Source: Succinivibrionaceae bacterium (GTDB taxonomy: Bacteria > Pseudomonadota > Gammaproteobacteria > Enterobacterales > Succinivibrionaceae). Taken from it: a stretch of DNA of 52,338 nt. The stretch spans positions 1 to 52,338 of the forward strand of contig JAFURY010000108.1 in the NCBI GenBank assembly GCA_017480795.1, read 5' to 3'. The position numbers were made by a program, and so were the translations under genes. Of this stretch, positions 1 through 9,389 are shown piece by piece. The notes beneath the pieces are model-generated. The model did no database searches. It was given only the letters and a program-made list of their open reading frames with translations, and was not told the DNA's origin. Positions within the stretch are counted from its first letter, which is position 1. Each line of letters begins with the position of its first letter.

Positions 1-181
1 CTCAACATCGTTACTCTTCGTCACCTCCTTCAGCAGGGTAGGAGGGGCGGATGCTACGGCTCAGTTTTCCGCTCCTGTCACGCTGCCGTCATGGGTGGGG
101 ACGTTGCATTTGACATCCGTCCATGGGGTGTGAATAGTAACAGCCCGTAAGACTTTTGACAAATTTATCCGATCGCTTCCG

Positions 182-703
182 CTACATTCCTCCCGCCTTA
201 TGCCCCAGCTGAGTCATGATGACGTCGGCATGCTCCGCAGCCGCCGGCAGCTGCGCCGAAACCACGCCGTTAATCACGCCAGGCGCGTAGAAAAGACCAA
301 GTCCCGCGGCAATGCCCATGGCGAAGGCCATAATGCTCTGTCTTGCAACTCCGGCGATAATGCCCACCAGCATCATGGAAAGGGCGATGATTTTGCCCAG
401 GGTTCCCTGCGCCCATCCCAGCAGCGTGTTCCACACGTCGTCGAACTCGGTGCCCTGATCGCCGGCAAGAGACGCATCGCAGAGCAGAAGACATGCAAGC
501 CCCACCACAGCCGCCGCGCCGCCCTTTCTTGCCACAAGATCGCCGGCATACAGCGCAGGGGCGCTGTACATGACATTCTTCATATGCGTCAGCATCGAGG
601 CCTTCGGGGATGAATACCATCCGGATTGCGTCTGTCCCGCGAGATCCTGGCTGCTTCTGGCGTCGATCCGAAGGTCGTTTCTGATTTCTGTTCCTGATTT
701 CAT
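182..703 (-). CDS. traA: TraA-like conjugative pilin precursor
   Basis: Small membrane protein in the position expected for the pilin gene of SXT-type transfer operons, just after traV. It has a long hydrophilic leader (about 50 residues), a hydrophobic segment ending in a signal-peptidase-like Ala-Ser-Leu-Ala-Gly site, then two hydrophobic stretches (around IIALSMMLVGIIAG and IMAFAMGIAAGLGLFYAPG) separated by a short basic turn. That is the topology of F-type pilins before polymerisation. I chose the ATG at 703 rather than 715 because AGGA lies five bases before it, which gives 173 residues. The leader is unusually long for a pilin; an internal start such as the Met near residue 37 is possible. 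Identification rests on topology and synteny, not on a diagnostic motif. Confidence 0.7.
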   Translation of the reverse strand: MKSGTEIRNDLRIDARSSQDLAGQTQSGWYSSPKASMLTHMKNVMYSAPALYAGDLVARKGGAAAVVGLACLLLCDASLAGDQGTEFDDVWNTLLGWAQGTLGKIIALSMMLVGIIAGVARQSIMAFAMGIAAGLGLFYAPGVINGVVSAQLPAAAEHADVIMTQLGHKAGGM

Positions 704-839
704 GTTGTTCCTCATGTTAAAACCAAAGTTGTATCTGAAAGATTGTTTTTCAATCCGCGCCGGACGTTCCTGAGCATCGTCCTCCGCAGAAATTCAGCAA
801 GGTCTGATCGCCCGCCCCATATCAGGCCGTCTGCGGGAA

Positions 840-1388
840 CTACTTTTCAAGAGGCGAAAAATAATGTTCCCGATGACGCTCCGGCTCTCCGATGATCCAG
901 CGGCGGGGCTCGATCTCCACGTAGATGTACCCGGGAGCGTTAAGATCTCCTCCGTCATCCTCCCAGCTGGCCACCCATATTCTCATGACACCAGCCGGAG
1001 TTCTCACCGGCACCGGCCGATCCGGAAGGTTGGGGACGATGTACGCCTCCTCCACCTGTCTTCTATGCTCCCGAGTCAGTTCGTCGGGATACTGTCCGTC
1101 ATCGCCAGAAACCGCGACGCCGGCTCCCGTTTTCCTAACGTCCGCTGTCGCCTCGTTGCCCGAGGCGGTTTTCTGTCCGTCCAGGATCTTGCCGGCTGCG
1201 CCGGCGTCTTTTGGCGAAGCGCTCATGGCGCCGCTGGTCAGGCGGTAGACATCCCGGGCGGATGCGCAGCCGATGCCGTCGTCGCCCCCGGGACAGCGGT
1301 ATTCGTTCTCGCCGATATCAAGAAAGCTACACCCTCCCGCCAGAAGCGCAAGCAGCATCGATGCTCCCGTCCTGAAGTCCGTAATCAT
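840..1388 (-). CDS. traV: TraV-like outer-membrane lipoprotein of the conjugation apparatus
   Basis: A 182-residue protein with a short signal peptide ending in a lipobox (LLAGG-C, Cys at about residue 20), so it is predicted to be lipidated and placed in the outer membrane. In F/SXT-type type IV secretion systems TraV lines the outer-membrane core together with TraK and TraB. The mature part has extra cysteines near the N-terminus (around C32 and C41), as in TraV proteins, a Gly/Ala-rich middle and a C-terminal part rich in charged and aromatic residues. Its start overlaps the traB stop by 4 bases (ATGA), which indicates translational coupling. Confidence 0.8.
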   Translation of the reverse strand: MITDFRTGASMLLALLAGGCSFLDIGENEYRCPGGDDGIGCASARDVYRLTSGAMSASPKDAGAAGKILDGQKTASGNEATADVRKTGAGVAVSGDDGQYPDELTREHRRQVEEAYIVPNLPDRPVPVRTPAGVMRIWVASWEDDGGDLNAPGYIYVEIEPRRWIIGEPERHREHYFSPLEK

Positions 1389-2854
1389 TTCTGTCCTCCC
1401 TCCGCTCTGCGCTCCGAACCGGCGCCGGATGAAATCTGATCGTTCTGACGTCTGGCCTCGCTGACGGCGGATCGCATTCTGGACTGTCCCGGCTCCACCG
1501 CCTCAAGATAGGCTCCTTTGGATACCACCACATCCACCTGCCGGCCGGCGGAAATCTCAATCACCGGATACAGACTCTCGGCGAGTTTCAGATAAAAGTC
1601 CGCCACCTTGCCCAGGGACGAACTGATGCCCGTGGCCGCAGCCCCCTGCAGCGCCTTGGAGCTGTAGATGCTTTCATAGCTGACAGTGCCGTTGGAGCTG
1701 GTGCTGATGGTAGGAACCGGCTTCACGTCAAAGGCTCCGGCAAGTCCCGACAGAAAGCCGGACATCAGGGATTTGGCGATGATCTGGCCCTGTTTGGACA
1801 CCAGTCTTCCCCGGACTCCGGCAAAGCCGTCGTTGCCCACCACATAGGCGTCCAGCTGCCCCTCGATGATCTTCCGATCCTGGGTGATGCATGAGATCAG
1901 TTCCCCTCTGAGATACGCTCTTTCGGAGCTGAGATCCCCGTAGCCTGAAACAATGAGAAAACACTCCCGGATATCGGCCCGGTAGCGGTTGGGCAGAATT
2001 GCCTCGCGACTGATACGGACGAGAGCCGGAAAATGATCCTTCCCCGCGCCCTGCCCGGTAGGAGCGTCCATGCCGTTGATGAACACGCCGCTCAGAATGG
2101 AGCCAGCCGGCAGAAAGAGACCGCGGCTTTCCTGTGTCCTGGCCCGCTCATGAATTTCGGCAGGAGCGGCCGGACTTTCCTTCCCGGAGGTATAGACGCC
2201 GATGCGACGCTTGCCCTCCTTCGGATGCGCCGGCGGCTGCCTGAAGTACTGGTCCTCCGGCCTCTCCTTCGGAGGCGCCGGCTCTTTGCGGAGATTTCTG
2301 ACGCAATGACCGTCGGCAAGAGTCTCTCCCTGCCGGCAGACGGTTTCAGGCCGGCTTCCTGCGGTTCCCTTCCCGGAGGGTCTTGGATCGGCGCTGTCGG
2401 CAAACAGCCGCTCCTGGCGGCTTTCGCCGGCCTCGCGCTTTGATTTGAGATACTCCATGCCGTTTTCGGAGGTGAGGTGACGGTACTTCTCGTCCAGGGC
2501 CGTCAATTGCCGGCTCATGGCGGACAGCCGGTTCTCCAGCGCGGCGGGATCGATTTTCAGTCCCGTCCGGTAGGCCTGCCGTTCCAGCTGCTCCTGCAGA
2601 CCTGCCACCTGACGGGCAAGATCCCTGTTCTCCCGGGAAAGTTTCTTGAGACTGCTTTCGATGGCGTCCAGCGACACCTCCCTTGTATTGCGATCAAGAA
2701 GCACGTTTCTCACCGTGCCTTCCGCATGGGTTTTCTCCCGCCGCTCCGACAGCAGCAGAGCGCCGGCGGCCACCAGCACCAGGAGTCCCGCCAGACCCGC
2801 CATGGCGGCGTGCTTTTTCACCTTTGGCGGCAGCAGAGATTTTTTTCTTGCCAT
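1385..2854 (-). CDS. traB: TraB-like inner-membrane/periplasmic channel protein (VirB10 family)
   Basis: About 489 residues. A basic cytoplasmic N-terminus (ARKKSLLPPKVKK) is followed by one membrane segment (about residues 18-37), a heptad-like coiled coil (about 60-135), a Pro/Glu-rich linker, and a C-terminal TrbI/VirB10-type beta domain (from about 255 on) with the family-typical features GVFINGMDAP, RADIRECF and a segment beginning VVGNDGFAG. TraB bridges the inner membrane and the TraK/TraV outer-membrane ring. The gene could begin at GTG 2857, but ATG 2854 overlaps the traK stop as TGATG with a GAGGGG Shine-Dalgarno sequence at better spacing. It sits between traK and traV with overlaps on both sides. 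Confidence 0.88.
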   Translation of the reverse strand: MARKKSLLPPKVKKHAAMAGLAGLLVLVAAGALLLSERREKTHAEGTVRNVLLDRNTREVSLDAIESSLKKLSRENRDLARQVAGLQEQLERQAYRTGLKIDPAALENRLSAMSRQLTALDEKYRHLTSENGMEYLKSKREAGESRQERLFADSADPRPSGKGTAGSRPETVCRQGETLADGHCVRNLRKEPAPPKERPEDQYFRQPPAHPKEGKRRIGVYTSGKESPAAPAEIHERARTQESRGLFLPAGSILSGVFINGMDAPTGQGAGKDHFPALVRISREAILPNRYRADIRECFLIVSGYGDLSSERAYLRGELISCITQDRKIIEGQLDAYVVGNDGFAGVRGRLVSKQGQIIAKSLMSGFLSGLAGAFDVKPVPTISTSSNGTVSYESIYSSKALQGAAATGISSSLGKVADFYLKLAESLYPVIEISAGRQVDVVVSKGAYLEAVEPGQSRMRSAVSEARRQNDQISSGAGSERRAEGGQK

Positions 2855-4677
2855 CACCGCCCCTCTCTCAGAAGGTTAGGTCTGAAGGCTTCGGTCTCGG
2901 TCCGATCGTGATAAAGACGTCTGATGACGAAGAGTTCCGAGCGATCTCCCGGGTAAAGCAAAGATATGGGCCAGGACGCCACCGCCGCCACGTCGGGGTC
3001 GGCGCAGGAAATTTCGTCAAACTCGATCTGCCGATCCGAAACGTTCTTCACCACGCCGATGTAAACGGAAAAGTTGTAACCAGCCAGCATCTGACCGGGA
3101 TTGGCGAAGCTGAATTCCAGTCCCCGCTGATGGCAGGAAGGAACGCCGGCGGAGTCGGCCGTGTTTCTCAGTTCGTAGCCCTCCGGAACCCGGTTGAGAG
3201 CCGCCGATTTCAGAATCTTCTTGATGGTGGAGATATAGTCTCCCGACTGTTCGAAACGTCTTGCAGCATGCTGATCCGCGGCAGGCGGCTGGCGACTGTC
3301 ATCACCGGCGGGAAGTCTGAAGATCACCTCTCTTGGAGGAATGTTCCGGGGGATCATGGTGACGGAAATCGATACGTCGGCTCTGCCCTGCTCGGTGACG
3401 AACATGGCCACCGGACGGGCATCTGAAAAGGCTATGTAAATGACGCTGCCCCGGATGCAGAACTCCTCGCAGCTGTCGGCGCCGGAGAATACGGAAGACG
3501 AAATCACCTCGGGATGGGCGAAGGGGGTGACAATGCGGTTCACAAAGCCCCGGGAAACCGGAATGATCTCGTTGATCCCCGGACGGACGGTAATGACGCT
3601 CTGGCGGTTCAGCCCGTCATCCTGAGTGTCTCCCGCTCCGGCCGCACTCCGGTTTTCATCCGAAGATGCGGACTCGGCAGTCCGATCCGAGGCGCGGACA
3701 ACGCGCCGTGCCGGCACGTCGCTCTCTCCGGACGTCGCCGCCGCATTCGCGCCGCCGGCAGTGGCGGATACGGAAGAGTTCTTCCGCATACTGCCGTCAT
3801 TGCCGGATGCGGCAGAAGAAGAAAACGTCGCGCCGCTGTCAGAGACCTGCTTCGCATGGTCTCCCCTCGGCGCCGGATGAGAAGCGGACTCAGGTTTTCC
3901 GCCCCCTGCGTTTTGCGAAGGATCGGCTGGCGCCGAACCGCCTGCGGCAGAGCCGCTTTTGGATGCGGGAGGCACGCCATCGGCCCGGGATACGGCAATG
4001 TTTTGGCCGGCTGAACCGCCGGCGACTGACGATTTGTCGCCGGCATCGGATGAGGAGCGCAAAGGCTTTTTATCAGGATCTGAGCCATCTGCGCGATCTG
4101 CGGAAATTCGGCTGCTGTCGTAGGATCTGCCGTTATCCGCAGAATAAGGTGATGATGCTGTTGATGTTGCCGACATGGAATCCGATGAAGCCACATCGTT
4201 GCTGCCGGAAAGCCGGGCGCTGGCGTACCGGTCGGTTCTGGCTCTGATGTCGGCGGAGAGTGTGGGGGCGCGGGAATCTCTTTCTCTTTCGGATGAAGAA
4301 CCTGTGGCCTCCTCGGCGGAGTTCATACCCTGACGGGGGCCGCGGCGGTCTCCGGCAATACGCAGATCTGAAGGCGATGCGCCATCGGCTGAGGCGCCAT
4401 CGTCATCTGAGGCTGAGGCTGAATAGCCTGACGACCCGGAATGTATGATCTCCGAAGTGCCATCCGCCACAGTCGCGCCCCCTGCAAGAGGCGGGGTCAC
4501 GGCTCTTTCGGAAGTTTCCTTTTCTTCAAAAACGGTAACCGCGGGAATGAGATTGAACTTCACGGGGGCGCGAACGTCTGCGCCGTCATCGGCAAAAGCG
4601 TCATGCGCGAAATCAGGCGCGGTCTGACTTGCGGCGGCCAGCAGCAGAGCCGCAATAGGCTTGAGAGATGGTTTCAT
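2854..4677 (-). CDS. traK: TraK-like secretin-related protein with a long Ser/Ala-rich insert
   Basis: A 607-residue protein with an N-terminal signal peptide (about residues 1-29). The C-terminal part (from about 360) matches the TraK/secretin-like family: a beta-rich stretch beginning VRPGINEIIPVSRG, then IVTPFAHPEV, then RGSVIYIAFSDARP. TraK forms the periplasmic/outer-membrane ring with TraV and contacts TraB. Family members are usually 240-400 residues. The excess here is a low-complexity Ser/Ala/Asp/Gly-rich stretch, roughly residues 60-350, with no recognisable domain. It lies in the order traE-traK-traB typical of SXT/F systems. The family call is strong for the C-terminal part; the insert has no assigned role. 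Confidence 0.82.
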   Translation of the reverse strand: MKPSLKPIAALLLAAASQTAPDFAHDAFADDGADVRAPVKFNLIPAVTVFEEKETSERAVTPPLAGGATVADGTSEIIHSGSSGYSASASDDDGASADGASPSDLRIAGDRRGPRQGMNSAEEATGSSSERERDSRAPTLSADIRARTDRYASARLSGSNDVASSDSMSATSTASSPYSADNGRSYDSSRISADRADGSDPDKKPLRSSSDAGDKSSVAGGSAGQNIAVSRADGVPPASKSGSAAGGSAPADPSQNAGGGKPESASHPAPRGDHAKQVSDSGATFSSSAASGNDGSMRKNSSVSATAGGANAAATSGESDVPARRVVRASDRTAESASSDENRSAAGAGDTQDDGLNRQSVITVRPGINEIIPVSRGFVNRIVTPFAHPEVISSSVFSGADSCEEFCIRGSVIYIAFSDARPVAMFVTEQGRADVSISVTMIPRNIPPREVIFRLPAGDDSRQPPAADQHAARRFEQSGDYISTIKKILKSAALNRVPEGYELRNTADSAGVPSCHQRGLEFSFANPGQMLAGYNFSVYIGVVKNVSDRQIEFDEISCADPDVAAVASWPISLLYPGDRSELFVIRRLYHDRTETEAFRPNLLREGR

Positions 4678-4729
4678 AGAAACTGGCGCCGATAAACAGA
4701 AGGTTGATAGATAAAGCGAGAGACTGAGA

Positions 4730-5332
4730 TCATTTGCTGTCCCTGGATCTGCGGCTGCGGAGGAATTTTCTGGTGTGAGGCGGATCGGCGTAGGTGTCCA
4801 TCCACAACAGCTCCGGCGCGTAACTGGAAAGTCTGATGATGAACTCGTAGGTTCTCATTTCGCTGGTCTCCCGCTCGTTGAAGGCCCGGGTGAACAGACG
4901 TCCGGTAACAAAGATCTTGCCGGTTTCCTCCTCGAATTCCACGGCGTTGGGATCAAATCGCAGCACCAGCCGATCCTCCTTGATGCGAAGAGCCTGCTGG
5001 CTCAGCGCCTCCATGAAGTCCTTGTAGATGGAGGGACTGATGAGACTGCCGATCCGATCCCGGATGAAGTCGATGTTGGCGGGAGTAATGTTTCCAAGCT
5101 CCTGGGCAAAAAACAGCGCCCAGGCCTCCATGTAGGAGCGGGAGCCATCGGAGGTGGCGACCCAGGCCTGGGATGACTGAGTATAAGGAGTAAGAACCAC
5201 GATCCTTTCCTTGCGGATGAGAAGAAAGGCCAGAATGAACACCGTCACGGCAAGGAAAAGAAAGGCGATGCGGTGAAAGAGATTCTCGGATCTCATGCCC
5301 GCGTAGGTTCTGAAATATCTCCAGAGAAGCAT
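4730..5332 (-). CDS. traE: TraE-like type IV secretion inner-membrane protein (VirB8-like)
   Basis: A 200-residue protein with one hydrophobic N-terminal segment (about residues 23-42, AFLFLAVTVFILAFLLIRK) followed by a periplasmic NTF2-like region containing a segment beginning TPYTQSSQAWV, FAQELGNITPANIDF and RTYEFIIRLSSYAPELLW. These are typical of TraE, the F-type counterpart of VirB8, an assembly factor of the secretion channel. I chose the ATG at 5332 because it lies two bases after the traL stop. The longer reading frame upstream only runs through traL in another frame. Gene order traL-traE-traK supports the call. Confidence 0.88.
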   Translation of the reverse strand: MLLWRYFRTYAGMRSENLFHRIAFLFLAVTVFILAFLLIRKERIVVLTPYTQSSQAWVATSDGSRSYMEAWALFFAQELGNITPANIDFIRDRIGSLISPSIYKDFMEALSQQALRIKEDRLVLRFDPNAVEFEEETGKIFVTGRLFTRAFNERETSEMRTYEFIIRLSSYAPELLWMDTYADPPHTRKFLRSRRSRDSK

Positions 5333-5334
5333 GG

Positions 5335-5613
5335 CTAGAAATATTCCCGGATAAAGGGGTTTGGAAAGCAATGCCCCTTGAGACTCACTCCCAACCGGCT
5401 GTAGGCGTAGTGAACAATGAAGCCGTTGGGATGATTGTCGCGGAATCTGCGGTAGAAATAATTGCAGCAGAGACCCAGACAGGTGAGCAGAACCACATTG
5501 TCCGACACCACTCCGGCCATGAGGCCGAGCATGGGCGGCGCCAGTTCGTCGGCCTGCCACAAGAGAAAATGCGGAGGATCGTCGATATAGCGGGAAATTG
5601 CGATTGGCTGCAT
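5335..5613 (-). CDS. traL: TraL-like conjugation protein
   Basis: A 92-residue protein with the TraL pattern: a hydrophilic start (PIAISRYIDDPPHFLLWQAD), a first hydrophobic stretch (PPMLGLMAGVVSDNVVLLTCLGLCCNYFY), a basic turn, and a C-terminal half with HYAYSRLG. TraL is a small inner-membrane component of F/SXT-type secretion systems, related to VirB3. An AAGGAG Shine-Dalgarno sequence seven bases before the ATG supports the start. It is the first gene of the minus-strand tra cluster here; upstream lies about 500 bp without a gene, which should hold the operon promoter, although I could not identify one with confidence. Confidence 0.88.
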   Translation of the reverse strand: MQPIAISRYIDDPPHFLLWQADELAPPMLGLMAGVVSDNVVLLTCLGLCCNYFYRRFRDNHPNGFIVHYAYSRLGVSLKGHCFPNPFIREYF

Positions 5614-6111
5614 ACGCGGCTCCTTGCGCTGATTGCGTTAAAAATGAAACAAGGGCATTTAAGCACAAAAAGCCGAAAGCACGCGGCGGTGAAAACAACT
5701 TCCGGGAAGAGAATGAAGGCGGGTGGAGAGGAGAAGAAGGAAAGGCGGAGACGAATGTCGATACAGACGGAAGAAACGAAACAGAAGCCCAAATAGCACT
5801 GGATCTGGCGACCCCTGGAATCTGGATCCTTCGGGATCAGAAGTAGGCAGTGTGAGAAATACATGGTTTTAGTAGAAACCCGAAACGGCCAGGCCATGGC
5901 CTACGTGTGACAACGGACGTATAAAGGCTGGTTTTTGTGTTTCGATGAATCATACACCGTGCAATCAGCAAAAGTTCCTCCGGATGCGCAAGTGTAAAAA
6001 CCTTAGACAAAATTCCAGCGCGGTGCAATCCGCAGTCAGCATCCGCAACGGCAATATGATATCAGCAACAGCCGAAAAAACCTAAAGCCAGCCCAAATTA
6101 TTCGCGCCGGA
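5614..6111. other. Intergenic region between traL and the YjiH-like gene
   Basis: About 500 bp with no convincing gene. It should contain the promoter of the traL-E-K-B-V-A operon (minus strand) and the 3' end of the YjiH transcript. I see no clear -35/-10 pair or T-tailed hairpin. It is also the junction between the tra backbone and the inserted cargo. Confidence 0.5.
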
Positions 6112-7587
6112 TCAGAACACCAGATGAGCGACGGGAACGATTATCATCAGGCTGATGAGCGTTCTTTCAAGGAAAATGACGAACAGTTCGAAGATGTTGA
6201 TAGGAATTTTTGATCCCAGGATCAGTCCGCCGATTTCGGAAAGATAGATCAGCTGCGTCACGGAGATCGTGGCCACAATGAACCTGGTCATTTCGGTCTG
6301 AATCGTCTCGGCGGCGATGATCGAAGGAATGAACATGTCGCAGAAACCCACCACCATGGTTTTTGAAGCCTCGGCGGCCTGCGGCACCTGCAGAAACTCA
6401 AGCAGAGGTCTGAATGGAGCTCCGAGATAGTCAAAGACCGGAGTGTAGTTGGCGATTATCAGAGAGACGGTGCCGATGCACATTACCACGGGCAGCACTC
6501 CGAAGCACATGTCCATGGCGTTGCCCAGACCGCCGAGCAGAAACTCTCCGAAGCCTTTGCCGGACGCGATCTTCCGTTTGGCCAGCGCCAGACCGTATTC
6601 CGTCAGCGATCGGTACTGGGGCGGAATGTCCTCGCCCATGGCCTTTCCCGCCACCAGATATTCGTCCTTCTTCAGAGACAAAGGAGGGATCCTTGGAACA
6701 ATCATGGCGCAGACGAAACCCACCAGACAGATCAGCAGGTAGTACAGTCCGAAATACTCCAGCAGATCCACCTGCGACAGAACGATGATGGCGAATGTGA
6801 TGGAAACCGCCGAAAAGGTGGTGGTGATGGTGGCGGCTTCTCTTTTTGAATAATACCCCTGCTCGTACTGGGTGACAGAAAGCATCACCCCCAGAGTTCC
6901 GTCCCCGATCCATGAGGTCAGCGCATCCACCGCAGCCCGCCCCGGTATGCTGAACAGCGGACGCATGACCCTGGTCATAAGCGCTCCGATGAATTCGGGA
7001 AGTCCGAAATTCAGCAGCAGCGGAAGAAGGAAGGATGCGATGAGAAAAATTATGACGAGACTGCAGAGCAGATCGCTCAGAATAAACGCGCCGGTATCGG
7101 AAGAGACAATGTATTTGAGAACCGGATTGCCATCGCCGATCCCGAAATAGGTCAGCAGAATGAAAACCGTTCCCAGAACTCTGATGACTTTCCAGATCGT
7201 GGATGGGGAAAAGGTTCTTTTCAGCGCCGGATGACTCTCAAGGTATCGCCGGCAGCAGGGCAGAACGACAGTGAGAAAACCGGAGACCGTCACGATGGCG
7301 GCGCAGAGGATCGGAAGAAACTCTCCGATACGCTGACTGATGAGATTGGCGAGTATTTTCACCGGCAGCGTCCATCCGCCGTCGTATCTCACAGGAACCA
7401 TGAAGAACAGAATGCCGGAAACGGACGGCAGAATGAATTTCCAGAGAGGAACGCGGGAAACCTCTTTGGAAACGTTTTTCTCGGCCCCGTCCCCAGTTTC
7501 GGCCTCCGTCCCAGGCTTCAACCCAGTCTTCGACTCGGACCGGGTCTCAGTCTCCGACTCGGTTCGAAGTCCGGTCAGATCCTTCAT
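6112..7587 (-). CDS. YjiH-family membrane protein (nucleoside-recognition/Gate domain)
   Basis: Polytopic membrane protein of about 491 residues from ATG 7587. Beyond a charged N-terminus rich in Glu/Thr/Ser it has about ten hydrophobic segments and features of the YjiH/Gate (nucleoside recognition) family: GLPEFIGALMTRVMRPLF, a segment beginning RAAVDALTSWIGDGTLGV, the YEQGYYSKREAATI motif, and a second Gate-like half (GFCDMFIPSIIAAE, SEIGGLILGSKIPIN). These proteins are thought to be inner-membrane transporters of unproved substrate. Start choice is uncertain: GGGGAG lies about 14 bases before 7587, and Met codons also occur at 7626 and 7734. The gene is a passenger in the cargo region, co-directional with the upstream regulator gene and with no evident link to conjugation. 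Confidence 0.82.
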   Translation of the reverse strand: MKDLTGLRTESETETRSESKTGLKPGTEAETGDGAEKNVSKEVSRVPLWKFILPSVSGILFFMVPVRYDGGWTLPVKILANLISQRIGEFLPILCAAIVTVSGFLTVVLPCCRRYLESHPALKRTFSPSTIWKVIRVLGTVFILLTYFGIGDGNPVLKYIVSSDTGAFILSDLLCSLVIIFLIASFLLPLLLNFGLPEFIGALMTRVMRPLFSIPGRAAVDALTSWIGDGTLGVMLSVTQYEQGYYSKREAATITTTFSAVSITFAIIVLSQVDLLEYFGLYYLLICLVGFVCAMIVPRIPPLSLKKDEYLVAGKAMGEDIPPQYRSLTEYGLALAKRKIASGKGFGEFLLGGLGNAMDMCFGVLPVVMCIGTVSLIIANYTPVFDYLGAPFRPLLEFLQVPQAAEASKTMVVGFCDMFIPSIIAAETIQTEMTRFIVATISVTQLIYLSEIGGLILGSKIPINIFELFVIFLERTLISLMIIVPVAHLVF

Positions 7588-7817
7588 CTCGCTCAAATTC
7601 TCTCCCCGCCACTGTGAATCGCCCATTTGGCATCCGTTTGAACAGCGTTGCCCCGGGAGGCTTTCTACCGCCCCTTTGAAACCCAGAAAGCCTGCTTTCC
7701 TGTGAAACACGGGTATTTTAAAGCCGCCGGGCACTCAAATCAAAACGAAATCATGCGCCATGAAATTTCAGACGGCAATTACCGCCTTCGGGATCTGCCG
7801 CCGTTCTGAGCCGTCCC

Positions 7818-9389
7818 CTATTCTGGTTTACTGCAACTGTTCTGCCCGGCCCCGCTTTTCTGCTCAGCGCCGCCGTCCCGAAGATCAGTTTCCTGCGCCA
7901 TCACCTGCCCGCCGGCATCCTGAGCGCCGTTCTCCTCATGACCGTTCTGATCTGTTTCCTCATCATTGTCAAACGCGAACTTCTCGGCCGCCGCATAGGT
8001 GGTTCTGATGCCCTTTCTGATCTGAACGATTTTTCCCTCGCGGCACAGCTGCTTCAGGAGATTGAAGGATTTGGTGGTGCCGAACCCGAATTCGTCCTCG
8101 ATGTCTTTTCTGGAAACGGCGCCGTTTTTGAGGACGAACTGCAGCAGACTCGCCATATCCTTCTGCATATCGCTCGGATCCGTCTCGGCTTCGCTTTCGC
8201 CTTCTCCTTCGACCTCGCTCCTGCGGTACAGGGCGTCAAGGTTTCTGATGATGACGCTGAACGAATGCCCGGTTCCCTGCACCGTAACCGACGCATTTCT
8301 TATAATTGCGCCAGCCGGCCTGACCAGCTGTTTCATTCCCGAACCGCAGTTTCGGACCAGTCCGAATTTCTGAAACAGCCGGGCCAGATTCGGATTCCTG
8401 CACTGCACCGCTCCCTGAAGAACATCCTCAATTCCAAGATCTGCGCCGGGGCCGCCCAGCGACACTATCCGGATCTCCCGATCGGCAATGCTGATCACGG
8501 TGCTGCCCTTCATGCCGTAATCCCGATGAACCACCGCGTTCACCAGCGCCTCCCGGACGCGGTCCATTCTGTATTTCTGTCTTTTTCCCTCCTTCTCCTT
8601 TTCGGCGATCTGCTCCGAAATGTAGCTGTAGGCAAGTCTGACCTGACTGATGAGGGATCCGTAGATCTCCTTTCTCTTTACCAGCTGATGACCGGAATAG
8701 ACTGCAATGACGATATCAAAGGGACAGAGATCCGACAGCAGAAGCCCAAGCCCGGTATACACGCCCGTGCAGGACAGCAGCCGGCCGCGACTGGCGAGTT
8801 CCCCAAGATCCACCGTCGTCTGCGTGATGTCTCTTACCGCGGCCTTCAGTCCCGCAAAATCCCGTTCAAGCCTGAGATCCTGAACCGGGCTTCTTGCCTC
8901 CTCGAAGGAGAGTCCCTCCTGACTTTCCGCCAGCATCCGGCGGATGAGGCTGTCGCCCGCCGCTATGGCCCGTCCCGACCGGCGCACGAAAACCCCTTCG
9001 GAAGTCATCGATCCCTGTCTCGTAAAGTAAGGCCGGTTCGGACCCGGCGGCACATCAAGACTGAAGACGTCTCCTTCGGGATTCTTATCAAGACGTATGC
9101 GGATATAATCGGTAATGTCCGGAACGATTTCATCCCTGAGGCATTCAGCCAGAAAGGAAATGGCATCCCTGTCGGAGAACTGTCCCTGATCTGACGTCTC
9201 GCCATCGGCGGGGTCTGAACTGCCGCCAAAGACTTTCTGTTTCTCGCAAATGGCAGGCAACGCCTCGGAGTACGGGATCGTCGCCTCGCCTCCGTCCGTG
9301 TTGGCGAAGGACACGATGTCCGTGACAAAACTCAAGGGAAGTCCTGGCGGTTCGGACTTGCGGGATTGGCTGAAATCGCTGAAAAGCAT
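7818..9389 (-). CDS. AlbA/Schlafen-type DNA-binding regulator with GHKL ATPase-like region
   Basis: A 523-residue protein. The N-terminus (residues about 10-160) carries an AlbA_2/Schlafen-like domain: DIVSFANTDGGEATI, IRLDKNPEGDVFSLDVPPG, then GVFVRRSGRAIAAG. The centre (about 270-390) is the RecG-like putative ATP-binding region: REALVNAVVHRDYG, SIADREIRIVSLGGPG, then RNPNLARLFQKFGLVRNCGSGM. A winged-helix-like segment follows (about 410-470, DIEDEFGFGTTKSFNLLKQL), then a Gln/Glu-rich tail. Such proteins are usually transcription regulators, sometimes phage- or defence-linked. ATG 9389 follows a near-ideal GGAGGAG Shine-Dalgarno sequence; the Met seven codons earlier has none. It is divergent from the repeat-gene array and could regulate it (inference). 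Confidence 0.85.
   Translation of the reverse strand: MLFSDFSQSRKSEPPGLPLSFVTDIVSFANTDGGEATIPYSEALPAICEKQKVFGGSSDPADGETSDQGQFSDRDAISFLAECLRDEIVPDITDYIRIRLDKNPEGDVFSLDVPPGPNRPYFTRQGSMTSEGVFVRRSGRAIAAGDSLIRRMLAESQEGLSFEEARSPVQDLRLERDFAGLKAAVRDITQTTVDLGELASRGRLLSCTGVYTGLGLLLSDLCPFDIVIAVYSGHQLVKRKEIYGSLISQVRLAYSYISEQIAEKEKEGKRQKYRMDRVREALVNAVVHRDYGMKGSTVISIADREIRIVSLGGPGADLGIEDVLQGAVQCRNPNLARLFQKFGLVRNCGSGMKQLVRPAGAIIRNASVTVQGTGHSFSVIIRNLDALYRRSEVEGEGESEAETDPSDMQKDMASLLQFVLKNGAVSRKDIEDEFGFGTTKSFNLLKQLCREGKIVQIRKGIRTTYAAAEKFAFDNDEETDQNGHEENGAQDAGGQVMAQETDLRDGGAEQKSGAGQNSCSKPE

Noticed and set aside
7938..9194. 418-codon plus-strand frame opposite the AlbA-type regulator
   Set aside because: The minus-strand gene has clear domains and a strong Shine-Dalgarno sequence; the plus-strand frame has neither.
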